From: Bacteroides finegoldii DSM 17565
Lineage (GTDB): Bacteria; Bacteroidota; Bacteroidia; Bacteroidales; Bacteroidaceae
Direction of reading: 5' to 3'
DNA: 46,724 nt
Assembly (NCBI RefSeq): GCF_000156195.1
Contig: NZ_GG688318.1
Coordinates: 107,528 to 154,251 of the forward strand
Both the position numbers and the translations under genes were made by a program. The notes under the pieces were generated by a model. The model worked only from the letters and a program-made list of their open reading frames with translations. It was not told the origin of the DNA and made no database searches. Positions 1 through 8,291 of the stretch are shown here, piece after piece (positions within the stretch are counted from its first letter, which is position 1; every line of letters starts with the position of its first letter).

Positions 1-150
1 GAACAAAAAACATTACAAGAGACAAGACAGGACATAGAAACGCGCGAGGGAATATATTGCGATATGATGGAGGAAAAGTTCACGATGGTGACAGGACTTT
101 ATCCCCGTTTTGATGGGTGGAAGAATATTGCAGAACGTAATTTTTATTAG
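1..150 (+). CDS. C-terminal end of an unrecognised protein (partial)
   Basis: An open frame enters from the left edge in frame 1 and stops at a TAG at 148-150, giving the last 49 residues of a protein. The tail is charged and ends in an aromatic-rich stretch (LYPRFDGWKN, then NFY). I do not recognise the family. It is on the opposite strand to the transfer genes and converges on the histidine-kinase operon at 363-2053. Only the 3' end is visible, so no function is proposed. Confidence 0.5.
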   Translation, partial: EQKTLQETRQDIETREGIYCDMMEEKFTMVTGLYPRFDGWKNIAERNFY

Positions 151-362
151 TGCTTTCCAAAAAAGAGTGATTAAAATACTATGTGTTACAAAATACAGTT
201 TCGGAATTTTGGGGAGTTCTACAACACTTCCTTACTTTCTTTCATGAGCATGATGGCGGATAAGAAAGTAAGCAAAGAAACCATTGTTTCAATATAAAAT
301 AGTATCCACAAAAATAGCATATAAATTCTTTTTGAATTTTGTTTTATAAACTACACACTCAA
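151..362. other. Convergent intergenic region with one long hairpin
   Basis: AT-rich gap between the plus-strand partial gene and the 3' end of the minus-strand kinase gene. It holds a perfect 11-bp inverted repeat, CTTACTTTCTT at 231-241 and its complement at 262-272, with a 20-nt loop. The position between two converging genes suits a bidirectional terminator, but there is no clear T-run. Nothing else is seen. Confidence 0.4.
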
Positions 363-1400
363 CTATATATCTAATGGTAGACTCAATAAAAACTCATTAT
401 TAGCATAGGGTATTCCATTGATATTTGTTACATTTACTCCTGCATTAATACTAAAATATCCACCATTCATTTCTATTAGATGTTTAATATAAAACATGCC
501 TATTCCATGTCCATCTTTTGATATCATTTTTGCCCATTTTCCAGAATACCCTTCTGTATAAATGTCTTCTATTTCATCATTTTCAATTTTCAAACTATAC
601 ATTTTTATACTTGTAGTAAGATTGTTTTCATTACAATAAAAACTAATATCCAAAGATGAACCTTTATAAATATACTTAATAGCATTATTCCATAAATGAC
701 CTAACACAACCGAAATTGTTGGATAGTCAATTAACACATTTGTATAACAATCACCAATTTTTATATCAATATTATTTTCAACAAATTCCAGGAAATAGGG
801 TTGTAATGATAACTTGACTATTCGATGCATGGAATGAGAGTACTTCTCCAATTTTATATTATCTGCATTTATATAATCATGTACGGTCATTTCTGCTGTT
901 ACAAATGTGCTAAATTTCATTGTCTTTAACAATGTAATGGCAGTTAACCTTGGATTTTCTTGTACCATTTTTTCAACAAACGGAACAACATCTTTCCACT
1001 TGTTATGAATATCATCAAGTGGTACTAAATTTGTGATTTCATCTTGTATGGTTGCGTTATATGTGTTTACATTATGCTGAAGCCTTCTTAGATCTTTCAT
1101 CAATCTTTCTTTTTCATTTTTGATTTTTTCTTCATATGCAATATGTACACTTCTAAGCATATCAAAATAATGTAGAAAAATCTTATTGGTTATACTCGTG
1201 TCATATGAGCACATATAGATGTAACCATCTGTAATAATTTCTTTATTCTGACGTTTCATTACGTGTCGAATAGGACACATTGAATTTGTTAAATTGCAAC
1301 TACATCTATCTGCTTCCTCTCTTAATTCTTCAGGAAGATTTGAAAGTAAAACGGAATTGTTTTTAAATATATGTATGTAATATTCTTTCATTATCTTCAC
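363..1400 (-). CDS. Cytoplasmic sensor histidine kinase (GHKL ATPase)
   Basis: 345 residues with no signal peptide or membrane segment, so a soluble sensor kinase is inferred. The N-terminal part contains C33, C35, C42 and C64, a spacing that could bind a metal or act in redox sensing (inference). A coiled helix follows with a candidate phospho-accepting H109 (LQHNV). The C-terminal half is an HATPase_c fold: N-box HLWNNAIKY around 235-243 and G-box GHGIGM at 297-302. The start overlaps the 3' end of the receiver gene by 4 nt (ATGA type), so the two are translationally coupled and are probably partners. Base composition is clearly more AT-rich than the neighbouring tra genes, suggesting separate acquisition. 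The signal is unknown. Confidence 0.75.
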   Translation of the reverse strand: MKIMKEYYIHIFKNNSVLLSNLPEELREEADRCSCNLTNSMCPIRHVMKRQNKEIITDGYIYMCSYDTSITNKIFLHYFDMLRSVHIAYEEKIKNEKERLMKDLRRLQHNVNTYNATIQDEITNLVPLDDIHNKWKDVVPFVEKMVQENPRLTAITLLKTMKFSTFVTAEMTVHDYINADNIKLEKYSHSMHRIVKLSLQPYFLEFVENNIDIKIGDCYTNVLIDYPTISVVLGHLWNNAIKYIYKGSSLDISFYCNENNLTTSIKMYSLKIENDEIEDIYTEGYSGKWAKMISKDGHGIGMFYIKHLIEMNGGYFSINAGVNVTNINGIPYANNEFLLSLPLDI

Positions 1401-2053
1401 ATTAAAAGTAATTGTATTATGCTTGCAATCGATCCTGCATTTGACAAACTAAAAGCTGAAGCAATAGTGTTTTGATTCTTATAGCCTTCATTATCGTATA
1501 AATCAGTTATGATTTTAGTAATCTCTGTTTCGTCTTTTTCTATGCCAAATTCCCGTCTAAGTATAACCTTCAAATGCTTAACACAATTATCAAGACAAAA
1601 CGCTTCTTTAGCTAATCGCTCTACAGTAGAAATAAATTCATATAAACTCGCAGTTTTTCTTAACCGAGCATCTACTAGTTCTGCAGCTGGATGAAATGCG
1701 TCTATCTGTCCTTGACTTTCAGCACTGTACATTACAATTTTTTTATCTGGATATTCTTTTTTGAGAGCGACAATCAAACCAAGCCCTCCATCTTTAAAAT
1801 TCATTTTTTTACCCACTCCTTGAATATCTACAAAAATGATATGAGATTCTTGTATTTCCGTTTGTGATAATGATTCTACGTCTACAATCCTTGAGACATT
1901 TTTCCAACCGTTTTTCTCTTTTATATTATCTATGACCTTGAATGCCTTGTCATCAACAAATAAGATCTTTGTTATATTTTTTAATTCATCCAAGGTACGG
2001 CTTGGGATTTTTTTTACTTTAGATTTATTCTTAAATATATTAAACAGCCACAT
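1397..2053 (-). CDS. Response-regulator receiver protein with a non-HTH C-terminal domain
   Basis: 218 residues. Residues about 27-145 have the receiver pattern: acidic pair D34-D35 (ILFVDD), phospho-acceptor D76 (IIFVD), S110 in the conserved Ser/Thr place and K133. Residues about 146-218 contain two cysteines (FCLDNC), look helical, end in a hydrophobic tail (SIASIIQLLLM), and show no recognisable DNA-binding motif. Output by protein-protein contact or an enzymatic activity is therefore possible (inference). It is the first gene of a two-gene minus-strand operon with the kinase, which it overlaps by 4 nt. A TATCTTTG -7 box lies 38 bp upstream. Confidence 0.7.
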   Translation of the reverse strand: MWLFNIFKNKSKVKKIPSRTLDELKNITKILFVDDKAFKVIDNIKEKNGWKNVSRIVDVESLSQTEIQESHIIFVDIQGVGKKMNFKDGGLGLIVALKKEYPDKKIVMYSAESQGQIDAFHPAAELVDARLRKTASLYEFISTVERLAKEAFCLDNCVKHLKVILRREFGIEKDETEITKIITDLYDNEGYKNQNTIASAFSLSNAGSIASIIQLLLM

Positions 2054-2090
2054 AAATCATTCTATTTTTAGTTAATACTTAAATCTAATG

Positions 2091-2098
2091 CAAAGATA
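2091..2098 (-). promoter_or_regulatory. Bacteroides -7 box for the kinase/receiver operon
   Basis: On the minus strand this reads TATCTTTG, matching the Bacteroides -7 consensus TAnnTTTG, about 38 bp before the receiver start codon. No TTTG at the usual 19-21 bp distance is seen (the nearest is 12 bp away), so the assignment rests on the -7 box alone. Confidence 0.4.
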
Positions 2099-2136
2099 AT
2101 CAATCTTAAACAAATACTCATCTTTAATCCAAAGAA

Positions 2137-2170
2137 ATACCCTTAACAAAATTTAGATTGCTAAGGGTAT
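2137..2170 (-). terminator. Terminator at the end of the tra operon
   Basis: Perfect 9-bp inverted repeat, ATACCCTTA at 2137-2145 and its complement at 2162-2170. It begins 8 bp past the lysozyme stop codon on the minus strand and is followed there by TTTCTTT. The position at the very end of the transfer operon supports a Rho-independent terminator. Confidence 0.6.
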
Positions 2171-2178
2171 AACTGTTT

Positions 2179-2706
2179 TTATGGTGCATACAGCAGCGCA
2201 AACTCCGCCTTTCTCCGTTTGAGCAACATGGCATGGCGTTTACCCTTGTAGTTGCAGAAAGCGATATACTCCCGATAAATGTTTCTGTCACCCGCCTCCA
2301 GCTTCCGGATCAGCGTGCTTTTGGGTATCTTTCCGCTTCCCAAGAGTCGGTACGGACCGACATTGTATGCAAGCGTGGCAAGGAGCAAGCTATCCTTCCC
2401 GAACTGCCGGAACATTGCGCAGAACTTCCGTAAGTCTTTCCGCAAAAGCGCTTCCGCCTGCCGCTTCGTCATGGTACGTGCCGAATACCTTTCGCCCGGT
2501 AACAACTTATGCCCATATCCCACATACGGGTGGTGTTTCTCCGAGTGCCAGCCTTCAAAATACTTCGTGCATCGCACCGCCCTCTCGAATGGTGGCAGCC
2601 GGTAAATAGCCGCCTGCCCGTCCGTTCCCTCATGGCGGCTGTCCCGTGCAGACACGGAACAGACCGCCAGAAACGAACAGAGGATAGCCGTGAATACACG
2701 CATCAT
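2179..2706 (-). CDS. Phage-type lysozyme (GH24-like), last gene of the tra operon
   Basis: 175 residues with a signal peptide (about 1-20, ending SVSA). The mature part has the GH24 core: candidate catalytic Glu51 in YFEGWHS followed by GYGHKL, then helical segments. The Asp expected about nine residues after the Glu in T4-type enzymes is not obvious, so the active-site set may be altered. The likely role is local opening of peptidoglycan so the conjugation apparatus can be built. CTnDOT-type operons commonly end with such a gene after traQ. The start codon overlaps the traQ stop as ATGA. Confidence 0.8.
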   Translation of the reverse strand: MMRVFTAILCSFLAVCSVSARDSRHEGTDGQAAIYRLPPFERAVRCTKYFEGWHSEKHHPYVGYGHKLLPGERYSARTMTKRQAEALLRKDLRKFCAMFRQFGKDSLLLATLAYNVGPYRLLGSGKIPKSTLIRKLEAGDRNIYREYIAFCNYKGKRHAMLLKRRKAEFALLYAP

Positions 2707-3209
2707 CGTGTGAGGGACTTGAAGTTGCCGATGGGGACAACAGAAATAACCCCGTCGTCCTTCACATTGCGGTTGTTGAAATCAAATTCCATCTCGTATG
2801 AATTGCCGAAATTGTCCTCCACCACCACGATGAAGTTATGCGCCTCGTCGCCCTCCACCGTGTAGTACAGCCGGAACTTCTCGTTTTCGAGCAGGTAGCG
2901 GTCGTTGGGCAGGAACGTGATTCCGTTGTCCATTTTCAGCGTACCTTCTCCCTCGAACTGGAAATGCCGGATGGTATAGAGGGTGTTGGCGTAATCGCCC
3001 GTCTTTTTCAACTCACAGCGGATTTCCACCGTCTGCCCCTTCGTCACCTTGTTAGGCACAGGCATGGTTTCCACCGTGAAGGGATAGGATTGCTGGATGT
3101 CCATATCGTCGTCACACGAAACGAGCGTGAGCGACACGGCGGCGAAAAGACAGAGTGCCAACGCCTTGAAGATTGATTTTCTCTTGTTCTTGTTGTTCAG
3201 TATGTTCAT
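2703..3209 (-). CDS. traQ: Conjugal transfer protein TraQ (DUF3872)
   Basis: 168-residue predicted lipoprotein: basic N-terminus, hydrophobic stretch, and lipobox LVSC with the acceptor cysteine at about residue 32, followed by an acidic stretch (DDDMD) that suits outer-membrane sorting. The rest is a beta-rich domain of the DUF3872/TraQ family known only from Bacteroidales conjugative elements. The precise role is not established; a periplasmic part of the mating apparatus is likely. It lies 18 bp after traP and overlaps the lysozyme start. Confidence 0.85.
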   Translation of the reverse strand: MNILNNKNKRKSIFKALALCLFAAVSLTLVSCDDDMDIQQSYPFTVETMPVPNKVTKGQTVEIRCELKKTGDYANTLYTIRHFQFEGEGTLKMDNGITFLPNDRYLLENEKFRLYYTVEGDEAHNFIVVVEDNFGNSYEMEFDFNNRNVKDDGVISVVPIGNFKSLTR

Positions 3210-3227
3210 TGTTCTTTGATTTTTAAG

Positions 3228-4106
3228 TTATTGTTCTTTTTTCGTTGTCAGTTGCAGATGCTCGTTCAAGTCCTTGCAACCGTCATAGAGGGCGGAACGG
3301 TCGCAGACACGTCCGCCATAACGTTCTTTCAGCGTTTCTAATGTCCGCCGTCCGGCTTCGTCACGGTCGAGGTAACAGTCTATGCACCCATAACCGTCCA
3401 GATACTTCATCGCCTTTTCCACGTTGGAAACGGAGTTCAGCACAAGACAGTCGCCCGTTTCCAATCCGAGCGTGGCAGCAGAAAGGAAGTCCATAAAGCC
3501 CTCAAAGACGCTGCACACGTCAGCCGGAGAGCCTTCCGCCTTGACCAGCGACACATCCTTCGGAGGTACGCATCCCTTGAAGAAGCGGCTGCGGATTTCA
3601 TACCCGCCCGTCACATTCGGAAAGCCGACGGTGAAATACCGTTTGCCACGCACACCGTAATTCAGTCGGCAGCAATAGCGTGATGCGACAACGTAAGGGA
3701 TGCCCCGTTCCGCAAGATAATCCGTCAGTGGAGAACGAAGCAGCGGGACGGCTTCCACTCCCTCAAAGGCAGGTTCTGACGGTTTAGGCAGGAAAGTCGG
3801 TTTGCTCCCTTCGGGAACAGGCATAGGCATATTGACAGTTTCCGCTATGAATTTCACTTGCTCCATGAAGTCGTTGCTTCTGATAAACTCCCCGGCAAGC
3901 GTGAAGATGTCGCCGCCCTTGCCCAGCCCGAAGTCGTACCAGAGCTGTTTTGCCACGTTCACACGGAAAGATGGCGTGCGCTCATTGCGGTATGGCGCAC
4001 GATACCACAACTCGTTGCCGCTTCTTCGGACAGGCTCATGTCCCAGCCGTGCGAGGAAGTCCGCAAGGGGTATATGCCTCATGACGTCGATTTCCGTTCG
4101 TTCCAT
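3228..4106 (-). CDS. traP: TraP, CHC2-type DNA primase with TOPRIM domain
   Basis: 292 residues from an ATG at 4106, which fits the 8-bp gap to traO; a longer reading from an upstream TTG would run into traO and is not favoured. The N-terminal part matches the primase zinc-binding region in layout (RAPYRNERTPSFRV, then LWYDFGLGKGGD), though the usual Cys/His set is largely replaced. The TOPRIM part has VFEGFMDFLS and DRDEAGRRT, the acidic metal-binding motifs. It probably primes complementary-strand synthesis on transferred DNA in the recipient (family knowledge). It sits in traP position between traO and traQ. Confidence 0.85.
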   Translation of the reverse strand: MERTEIDVMRHIPLADFLARLGHEPVRRSGNELWYRAPYRNERTPSFRVNVAKQLWYDFGLGKGGDIFTLAGEFIRSNDFMEQVKFIAETVNMPMPVPEGSKPTFLPKPSEPAFEGVEAVPLLRSPLTDYLAERGIPYVVASRYCCRLNYGVRGKRYFTVGFPNVTGGYEIRSRFFKGCVPPKDVSLVKAEGSPADVCSVFEGFMDFLSAATLGLETGDCLVLNSVSNVEKAMKYLDGYGCIDCYLDRDEAGRRTLETLKERYGGRVCDRSALYDGCKDLNEHLQLTTKKEQ

Positions 4107-4114
4107 GCGGCGTA

Positions 4115-4690
4115 TCAGTTGATGATGAACTTGATGCCGACCCCGAACTGCGTATGAAACTTCCTCGTGTCGCCACCCCACAGGCAACGCTCCCGGAGGT
4201 TGGCGAGCAGAGCGATACGGTCTGCCACGTAAAACTCCACATCGAACGTCAGCGCACCGCCGTAGATGAAGGCATCCCGGTCATGAAGCGTGGAGCCGTC
4301 ATGCAGCACCTTTTCGCCCCAGTTCACCGATTCATATCCGGCAAGAGCCGAAGCACCTGCATAGACGAACACGATTTTACGGGCATCGGAGAGTATCTTG
4401 AAGTAGTATCCGCCCTCCGCCGTGAACTGCGCCACGGGTATCTTCCCGTCCTTGTAAGGGTTGTTCTTCAACAGGTATTCGCCGCCGAACACCCATTTGT
4501 TCCCCTTTTTCGTGTAGGTGGAAAGAGCCGCCCCGAAGCTGTACCCGCCGTCGTTGCCGCCTGGATTGAAACCGTCCGCCATGTTCGCCCTGATCTCGAT
4601 GCCCTGCATCTTCGGCAGGCATCGCTGGGCGTGCGCCTGCCCCGTACACAGGGCAAGCGATGCGATGATTATTGCGATGTACTTTCTCAT
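4115..4690 (-). CDS. traO: Conjugal transfer protein TraO, outer-membrane barrel-like
   Basis: 191 residues with a clear signal peptide (MRKYIAIIIASLALC to AHAQ). The mature part has alternating hydrophobic and polar strands, glycine turns and many aromatics, as in small outer-membrane beta-barrels (for example GYSFGAALSTY, FVYAGASALAGY, and a final KFIIN). It matches the Bacteroides TraO family and lies 2 bp after traN. The likely role is in the outer-membrane part of the mating channel. Confidence 0.85.
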   Translation of the reverse strand: MRKYIAIIIASLALCTGQAHAQRCLPKMQGIEIRANMADGFNPGGNDGGYSFGAALSTYTKKGNKWVFGGEYLLKNNPYKDGKIPVAQFTAEGGYYFKILSDARKIVFVYAGASALAGYESVNWGEKVLHDGSTLHDRDAFIYGGALTFDVEFYVADRIALLANLRERCLWGGDTRKFHTQFGVGIKFIIN

Positions 4691-4692
4691 GG

Positions 4693-5679
4693 TCAGCGCA
4701 CTTGAAGTTCGTTGATGGTATTGGCACGCACCAAGTCCTCGTTCTCAATCACGAAAGACTGGTGGCGACCTCCGTTCTTCTCGTTGAGTTCCACCACGAG
4801 GCACTTGTCATCGGGGATGGTGAACTTCGCCATCGTGAACACCGTGCGCTCGCTCTTCTTGCCCGGCACGAGCGTGGCGTAATTTTGCGCACGGAGTGGC
4901 AGGATAATCTGCTCCTGCACGGCGGTACGCTTCGCCACCTTCTTGTCCACGATTTTCCATGTGATGTAGTCCACGTCGAAAGGCACATTGCTCTGGTTCT
5001 TTATCTCCGTGTGGAAATAGAGCAAACCGTTATGCGTGTAGATACCTTTCAGCAGGTACTGGATGCCGAATCGCTTGCAGCCGATGTGCTTCACCTCGCG
5101 CTTGTTCTGCTTGTGGATGGACTTCATGATAAGGCGTACCAGCATCGGGCTTTCGCTGCCCAGTTCCTTCAGGTAGATTTCCTGAGCGTTGTTCGGGCGG
5201 TTCACCTTTTCGCCGTCATGGATGAAGTCGCACATCTCCACGTTGAGCAGCAGCGGTTCAGCGGCATATTTCACGTTGAAGGTATAGAAACTCCCGTCCT
5301 CCGTTATCACGGACATATTGGTTTCGTTCGGGAAGTTCCTCACGGTAGCTTTCACGCGGATGACATTCTCCGCTCCGTCGGCTTTGCCCGCAATCAGGTC
5401 GGGCGAGCCTAAATCGACGTAGCGCACCTCCGAGGGGAAAATGACGTGAACGGTCTTGTCGTAGGTTACTTCCAAGCCGTGCGGAGGAACCATGCGGTCG
5501 AAGGTCAGCTTCTTCGTCAGCCCGTGATACAGGTCGCCGTCCGCCTCCTTCTGCGGATAGACCTCCTTTGTCAAGGTCGGTTGTTCACTTCCGTTGTCCG
5601 TTCCAACGGTTACGTTCTCCTGCGCGTTGGCAGTTACGATGCCCATAGCGAGGGCAAACATGATGATTACTTTTCTCAT
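4693..5679 (-). CDS. traN: Conjugal transfer protein TraN (DUF4138, VirB9-like)
   Basis: 328 residues with a signal peptide ending TANAQEN. The body is beta-rich, with strands around TYDKTVHVIFPSEVRYVDLG typical of the VirB9/TrbG-like N-terminal domain found in the DUF4138/TraN family. It should form the periplasmic and outer-membrane core with TraM and TraO. The ATG directly follows a leader copy of the element-wide motif (5680-5697). Confidence 0.87.
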   Translation of the reverse strand: MRKVIIMFALAMGIVTANAQENVTVGTDNGSEQPTLTKEVYPQKEADGDLYHGLTKKLTFDRMVPPHGLEVTYDKTVHVIFPSEVRYVDLGSPDLIAGKADGAENVIRVKATVRNFPNETNMSVITEDGSFYTFNVKYAAEPLLLNVEMCDFIHDGEKVNRPNNAQEIYLKELGSESPMLVRLIMKSIHKQNKREVKHIGCKRFGIQYLLKGIYTHNGLLYFHTEIKNQSNVPFDVDYITWKIVDKKVAKRTAVQEQIILPLRAQNYATLVPGKKSERTVFTMAKFTIPDDKCLVVELNEKNGGRHQSFVIENEDLVRANTINELQVR

Positions 5680-5697
5680 TACTTTAGATTTTAGTGG
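5680..5697 (-). promoter_or_regulatory. Recurrent leader motif before traN
   Basis: Sense-strand CCACTAAAATCTAAAGTA running straight into the traN ATG. Near-identical 17-18-nt leaders precede traI, mobA and the DUF1896 gene, and one lies upstream of traE (see findings). The function is unknown; an A-rich translation leader or a target for an RNA or protein regulator is possible. Confidence 0.4.
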
Positions 5698-5749
5698 TAA
5701 ATAAAAATTGGATTGTTGTTTTTTTGTTAGTCGTTGATTGTTATTACTT

Positions 5750-7168
5750 TCAATTCCTGTCCTGATAGAGCATGACCTTGTACCCGGCTTTCAGATGCAC
5801 TTTGACGGTACGCATCTTCTTGGCGATATACTGGCTGGTTCCTTGTATCAGCCCCTTACCCAAATCGGAGGCGAGTTGCGCCCCTGCGTTGGTGGAGATA
5901 TTGATGCTGCTGCCCAGCGAGCCGCCCATGTTGGCGGAAACCTCCCTGACGGCATTCATTTCCATAGAGTTCGGAATGAAGATACCGGGCTGCCCGTCCG
6001 TGTCATACACCGCCAGTTCTACCGGGATAATCGTACCCGCATATTCCAGCGAAGTAATTTCAATATCAAGCCGTTCGCCCTGAATCTTTGCCGTGCCGAC
6101 CACCACCGCATTACGGGGGATGATTTTGTCCGCCACCGCCATCGGCTCCAACAGACGGAGCTTGACAGCCTGCCCGTCCGTCACACTCTGCGCCCCATAG
6201 ACGCACGCCGATATGGTGTTTTTGTCCGATACGGTCGTGACGCCCACCGCCGTATTGAAACTGCGGTTACGCTCTTGCGAGAAGGAGGCGACAAACTCGG
6301 CGTTGCTCATCGGCTGTGAGAGCGAGGATACAACCTGATGCGCCACCTGCCTGACAGGTGCAGCCGTGTTCTTTCCGGCTTTCTGCACGAGGCAAGGCTC
6401 TGTCGCCTGTCCAACAGGTGGCTGTGTGCCGTTCTGTCCGCCCATGTACTTTGCCGCCAGTTCATAGGACTTCTCCATAAGTGCCACTTGGTCATCCATA
6501 GCGGACGCCTTGCCTTTCTCGCTTTCCAATTCCGATTCCAGCGAGGCGATACGCTCCAGCAGTTCGTTCATCTCCGCGTTGTCGTTCTTCGGCTGCTCGT
6601 AGAAGTTGCCGAGCGTGGCATTAAGGTCGCGATATGCGGCTGCGGAGGACTGGATGGTCTTCGGGGCGGACTTCACATTCTCTTCCGTACCACCGGGATT
6701 GGCAAGGTAGAAGTCCCTGCCACCGTCCGTTTCCGCCACCTCGCGGTCGAACATATCGCCCAGTTCCTGCATGGCGCGGCTGCGGTTCTCTTGCCGCTCC
6801 TCCATCGCCCCCTGCTCGTAGGCTTTCGCCTTGTCGCCGATGATCTGGCGGTTCGCCTTGTCAGCATCGGGCATCTCGATGTTGTAACCACCCGTCCCCG
6901 GTTGCTGCTCCTTGTCGGAAGACGGGGCGAATATCAGCCACATAGCCCCGATGAATACCAGCACCATAGCGGGCAGCACTATCATTTTCTGACGTTTCAG
7001 CCTTTGGGCTTCGGTCAGCGGCTTACGCTCCTTGGCTTTGCCTTCCTCCTTCGCGCCTTGGCCATTCAAGCAGGCTTGATGGCTCTCGGCTTGGCGTCGG
7101 TTCTTCGGTTTCCCGTTGTCGGGAGCCGCCTTGTTCTCGTTTTTAGGTTCATTCTTCGTCTGTTCCAT
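5750..7168 (-). CDS. traM: Conjugal transfer protein TraM (VirB10-like)
   Basis: 472 residues. A charged, disordered cytoplasmic N-terminus (1-60) is followed by one membrane helix (about 62-80, MIVLPAMVLVFIGAMWLIF), a coiled region rich in Glu/Lys (about 90-240, including LLERIASLESELESEKGKA) and a conserved C-terminal beta domain (about 270-472, with AVKLRLLEPMAV and GYKVMLYQD). This topology matches VirB10-type scaffold proteins and the Transposon_TraM family. It should bridge the inner and outer membrane parts of the channel. The start overlaps traL by 20 bp. Confidence 0.9.
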   Translation of the reverse strand: MEQTKNEPKNENKAAPDNGKPKNRRQAESHQACLNGQGAKEEGKAKERKPLTEAQRLKRQKMIVLPAMVLVFIGAMWLIFAPSSDKEQQPGTGGYNIEMPDADKANRQIIGDKAKAYEQGAMEERQENRSRAMQELGDMFDREVAETDGGRDFYLANPGGTEENVKSAPKTIQSSAAAYRDLNATLGNFYEQPKNDNAEMNELLERIASLESELESEKGKASAMDDQVALMEKSYELAAKYMGGQNGTQPPVGQATEPCLVQKAGKNTAAPVRQVAHQVVSSLSQPMSNAEFVASFSQERNRSFNTAVGVTTVSDKNTISACVYGAQSVTDGQAVKLRLLEPMAVADKIIPRNAVVVGTAKIQGERLDIEITSLEYAGTIIPVELAVYDTDGQPGIFIPNSMEMNAVREVSANMGGSLGSSINISTNAGAQLASDLGKGLIQGTSQYIAKKMRTVKVHLKAGYKVMLYQDRN

Positions 7169-7457
7169 ATAAATAAGGTATTACATTATGATTGTTTTCC
7201 GGTTTTACGGACAGTTCCACTTGTCCGGCATGGTCTGTCACTATCCGGCTGCCGTCATTCCTGCCGATGTCATAGACGGCTTTGCCGAAGGTGTAGAGGG
7301 CAAGCACCGCGAAGGCGGCGAGCATCGCCAGCACGATGCGTTTGCGTGTCTTCGGGGGCAAACCGTCCAGATAGCCTTTGAGCCTTGCCACCAGCATTTT
7401 CTTTTTGTCGTGGAGCTTCCAGTACGCGCTCCAAAATGATTTCTTGATTTTCTTCAT
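7149..7457 (-). CDS. traL: Conjugal transfer protein TraL (DUF3989)
   Basis: 102 residues, basic at the N-terminus, with one central membrane helix (about 41-62, IVLAMLAAFAVLALYTFGKAV) and a short periplasmic tail. This is the small inner-membrane TraL family of Bacteroides elements. Its 3' end overlaps traM by 20 bp and traK ends 6 bp upstream of it, so it is tightly coupled in the operon. Confidence 0.85.
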   Translation of the reverse strand: MKKIKKSFWSAYWKLHDKKKMLVARLKGYLDGLPPKTRKRIVLAMLAAFAVLALYTFGKAVYDIGRNDGSRIVTDHAGQVELSVKPENNHNVIPYLYGTDEE

Positions 7458-7463
7458 GTCCGT

Positions 7464-8087
7464 TTACCTTTTGATGGTTTGTAAATCCTTGTTCTCGATG
7501 ATGGTGAATCCCTCGATGGTGAAACCGTTGGGATTGTCGTCCGAACGGGACGAGTTCAAGAGGCGGCACGTGGTCACGAGGCTGCGCTCGGTGACGTTGC
7601 TTTGCCGGATGATCTTCTGCGTGGCGTAGGTCACGGCACGGTAGGGATAGCCGTTAAAGTCGCACACCACGCTGTCCACCTTCAGCACTTGGTTGATGTT
7701 CCCGGCGATGATGCGGTTGTAGTACCCCTTTTCGGCGAAGTCCGAATAGTAGTTGTACACGCTTTTGTCCGCCAATAGCAGGGCGCGTTTCACGTTATGC
7801 TCTATCGCGCTCTTTTCAGGCGAGAGTGTGAAGAACAGCTCGTGAAAGCGACGCACGTGTTCCCTTGCCTCCGCCGGACGGTTCTGCGACAAGTCCTGCG
7901 AGAGTGCCAGCATCAGCGACTTGCCGTTGTCCAGCACGTAAATCTTTTCCCGTTGCCGCTCCGCGAAGCGGTAGGAACTCCACACGCTCCATACCGTTAT
8001 CACGGCGCACAACGAGAGGAAGACGATACCGAACAGGCGTATCTGCCTGAACGATGATTCGATGTTTTTGAGTGACTTAAATTCCAT
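7464..8087 (-). CDS. traK: Conjugal transfer protein TraK
   Basis: 207 residues with one N-terminal membrane helix (about 17-37, LFGIVFLSLCAVITVWSVW) and a periplasmic domain. Size and topology are those of the CTnDOT TraK family, often compared with VirB8-type bitopic proteins (inference for function). The gap before it, towards traJ, is unusually long for this operon and carries the 23-bp repeat array. Confidence 0.88.
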   Translation of the reverse strand: MEFKSLKNIESSFRQIRLFGIVFLSLCAVITVWSVWSSYRFAERQREKIYVLDNGKSLMLALSQDLSQNRPAEAREHVRRFHELFFTLSPEKSAIEHNVKRALLLADKSVYNYYSDFAEKGYYNRIIAGNINQVLKVDSVVCDFNGYPYRAVTYATQKIIRQSNVTERSLVTTCRLLNSSRSDDNPNGFTIEGFTIIENKDLQTIKR

Positions 8088-8147
8088 TGTTTGATTTTAT
8101 TTTTCGGTTCTTAATCGTTTTTCAATCGGATTAGTATGCGACCACTT

Positions 8148-8254
8148 GCTACATACGTATGTAATGGGTTGCTACATACGTATGTGATGAGCTGTTACAT
8201 AGGTATGTAATAGGCTGCTGCATACGTATGTCGTGACGGGCTACATACGTATGT
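8148..8254. repeat. Five 23-bp iterons with palindromic core ACATACGTATGT
   Basis: Units start at 8148, 8171, 8194, 8217 and 8240, an exact 23-bp period. Each 15-bp core reads GCTACATACGTATGT or a close variant: the third is GTTACATAGGTATGT and the fourth GCTGCATACGTATGT. The 12-bp heart ACATACGTATGT is a perfect palindrome. The array fills the middle of the 204-bp gap between traJ (ends 8292) and traK (starts 8087), where the operon otherwise has gaps of a few bases. The period is not a multiple of three and the region is not coding. It could be a protein-binding array or a chain of RNA hairpins. Confidence 0.9.
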
Positions 8255-8291
8255 TGCTTTCAGGCGAATACCAATCCCGTAATACATACCT

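Noticed and set aside
4107..4187. N-terminal extension of traP from a TTG
   Set aside because: It lies inside traO. The ATG at 4106 has better spacing and gives the usual start of the primase.
8148..8254. CRISPR array reading of the 23-bp repeats
   Set aside because: The spacing leaves only 8 bp between cores and no unique spacers of normal length, and there are no cas genes. Iterons fit better.
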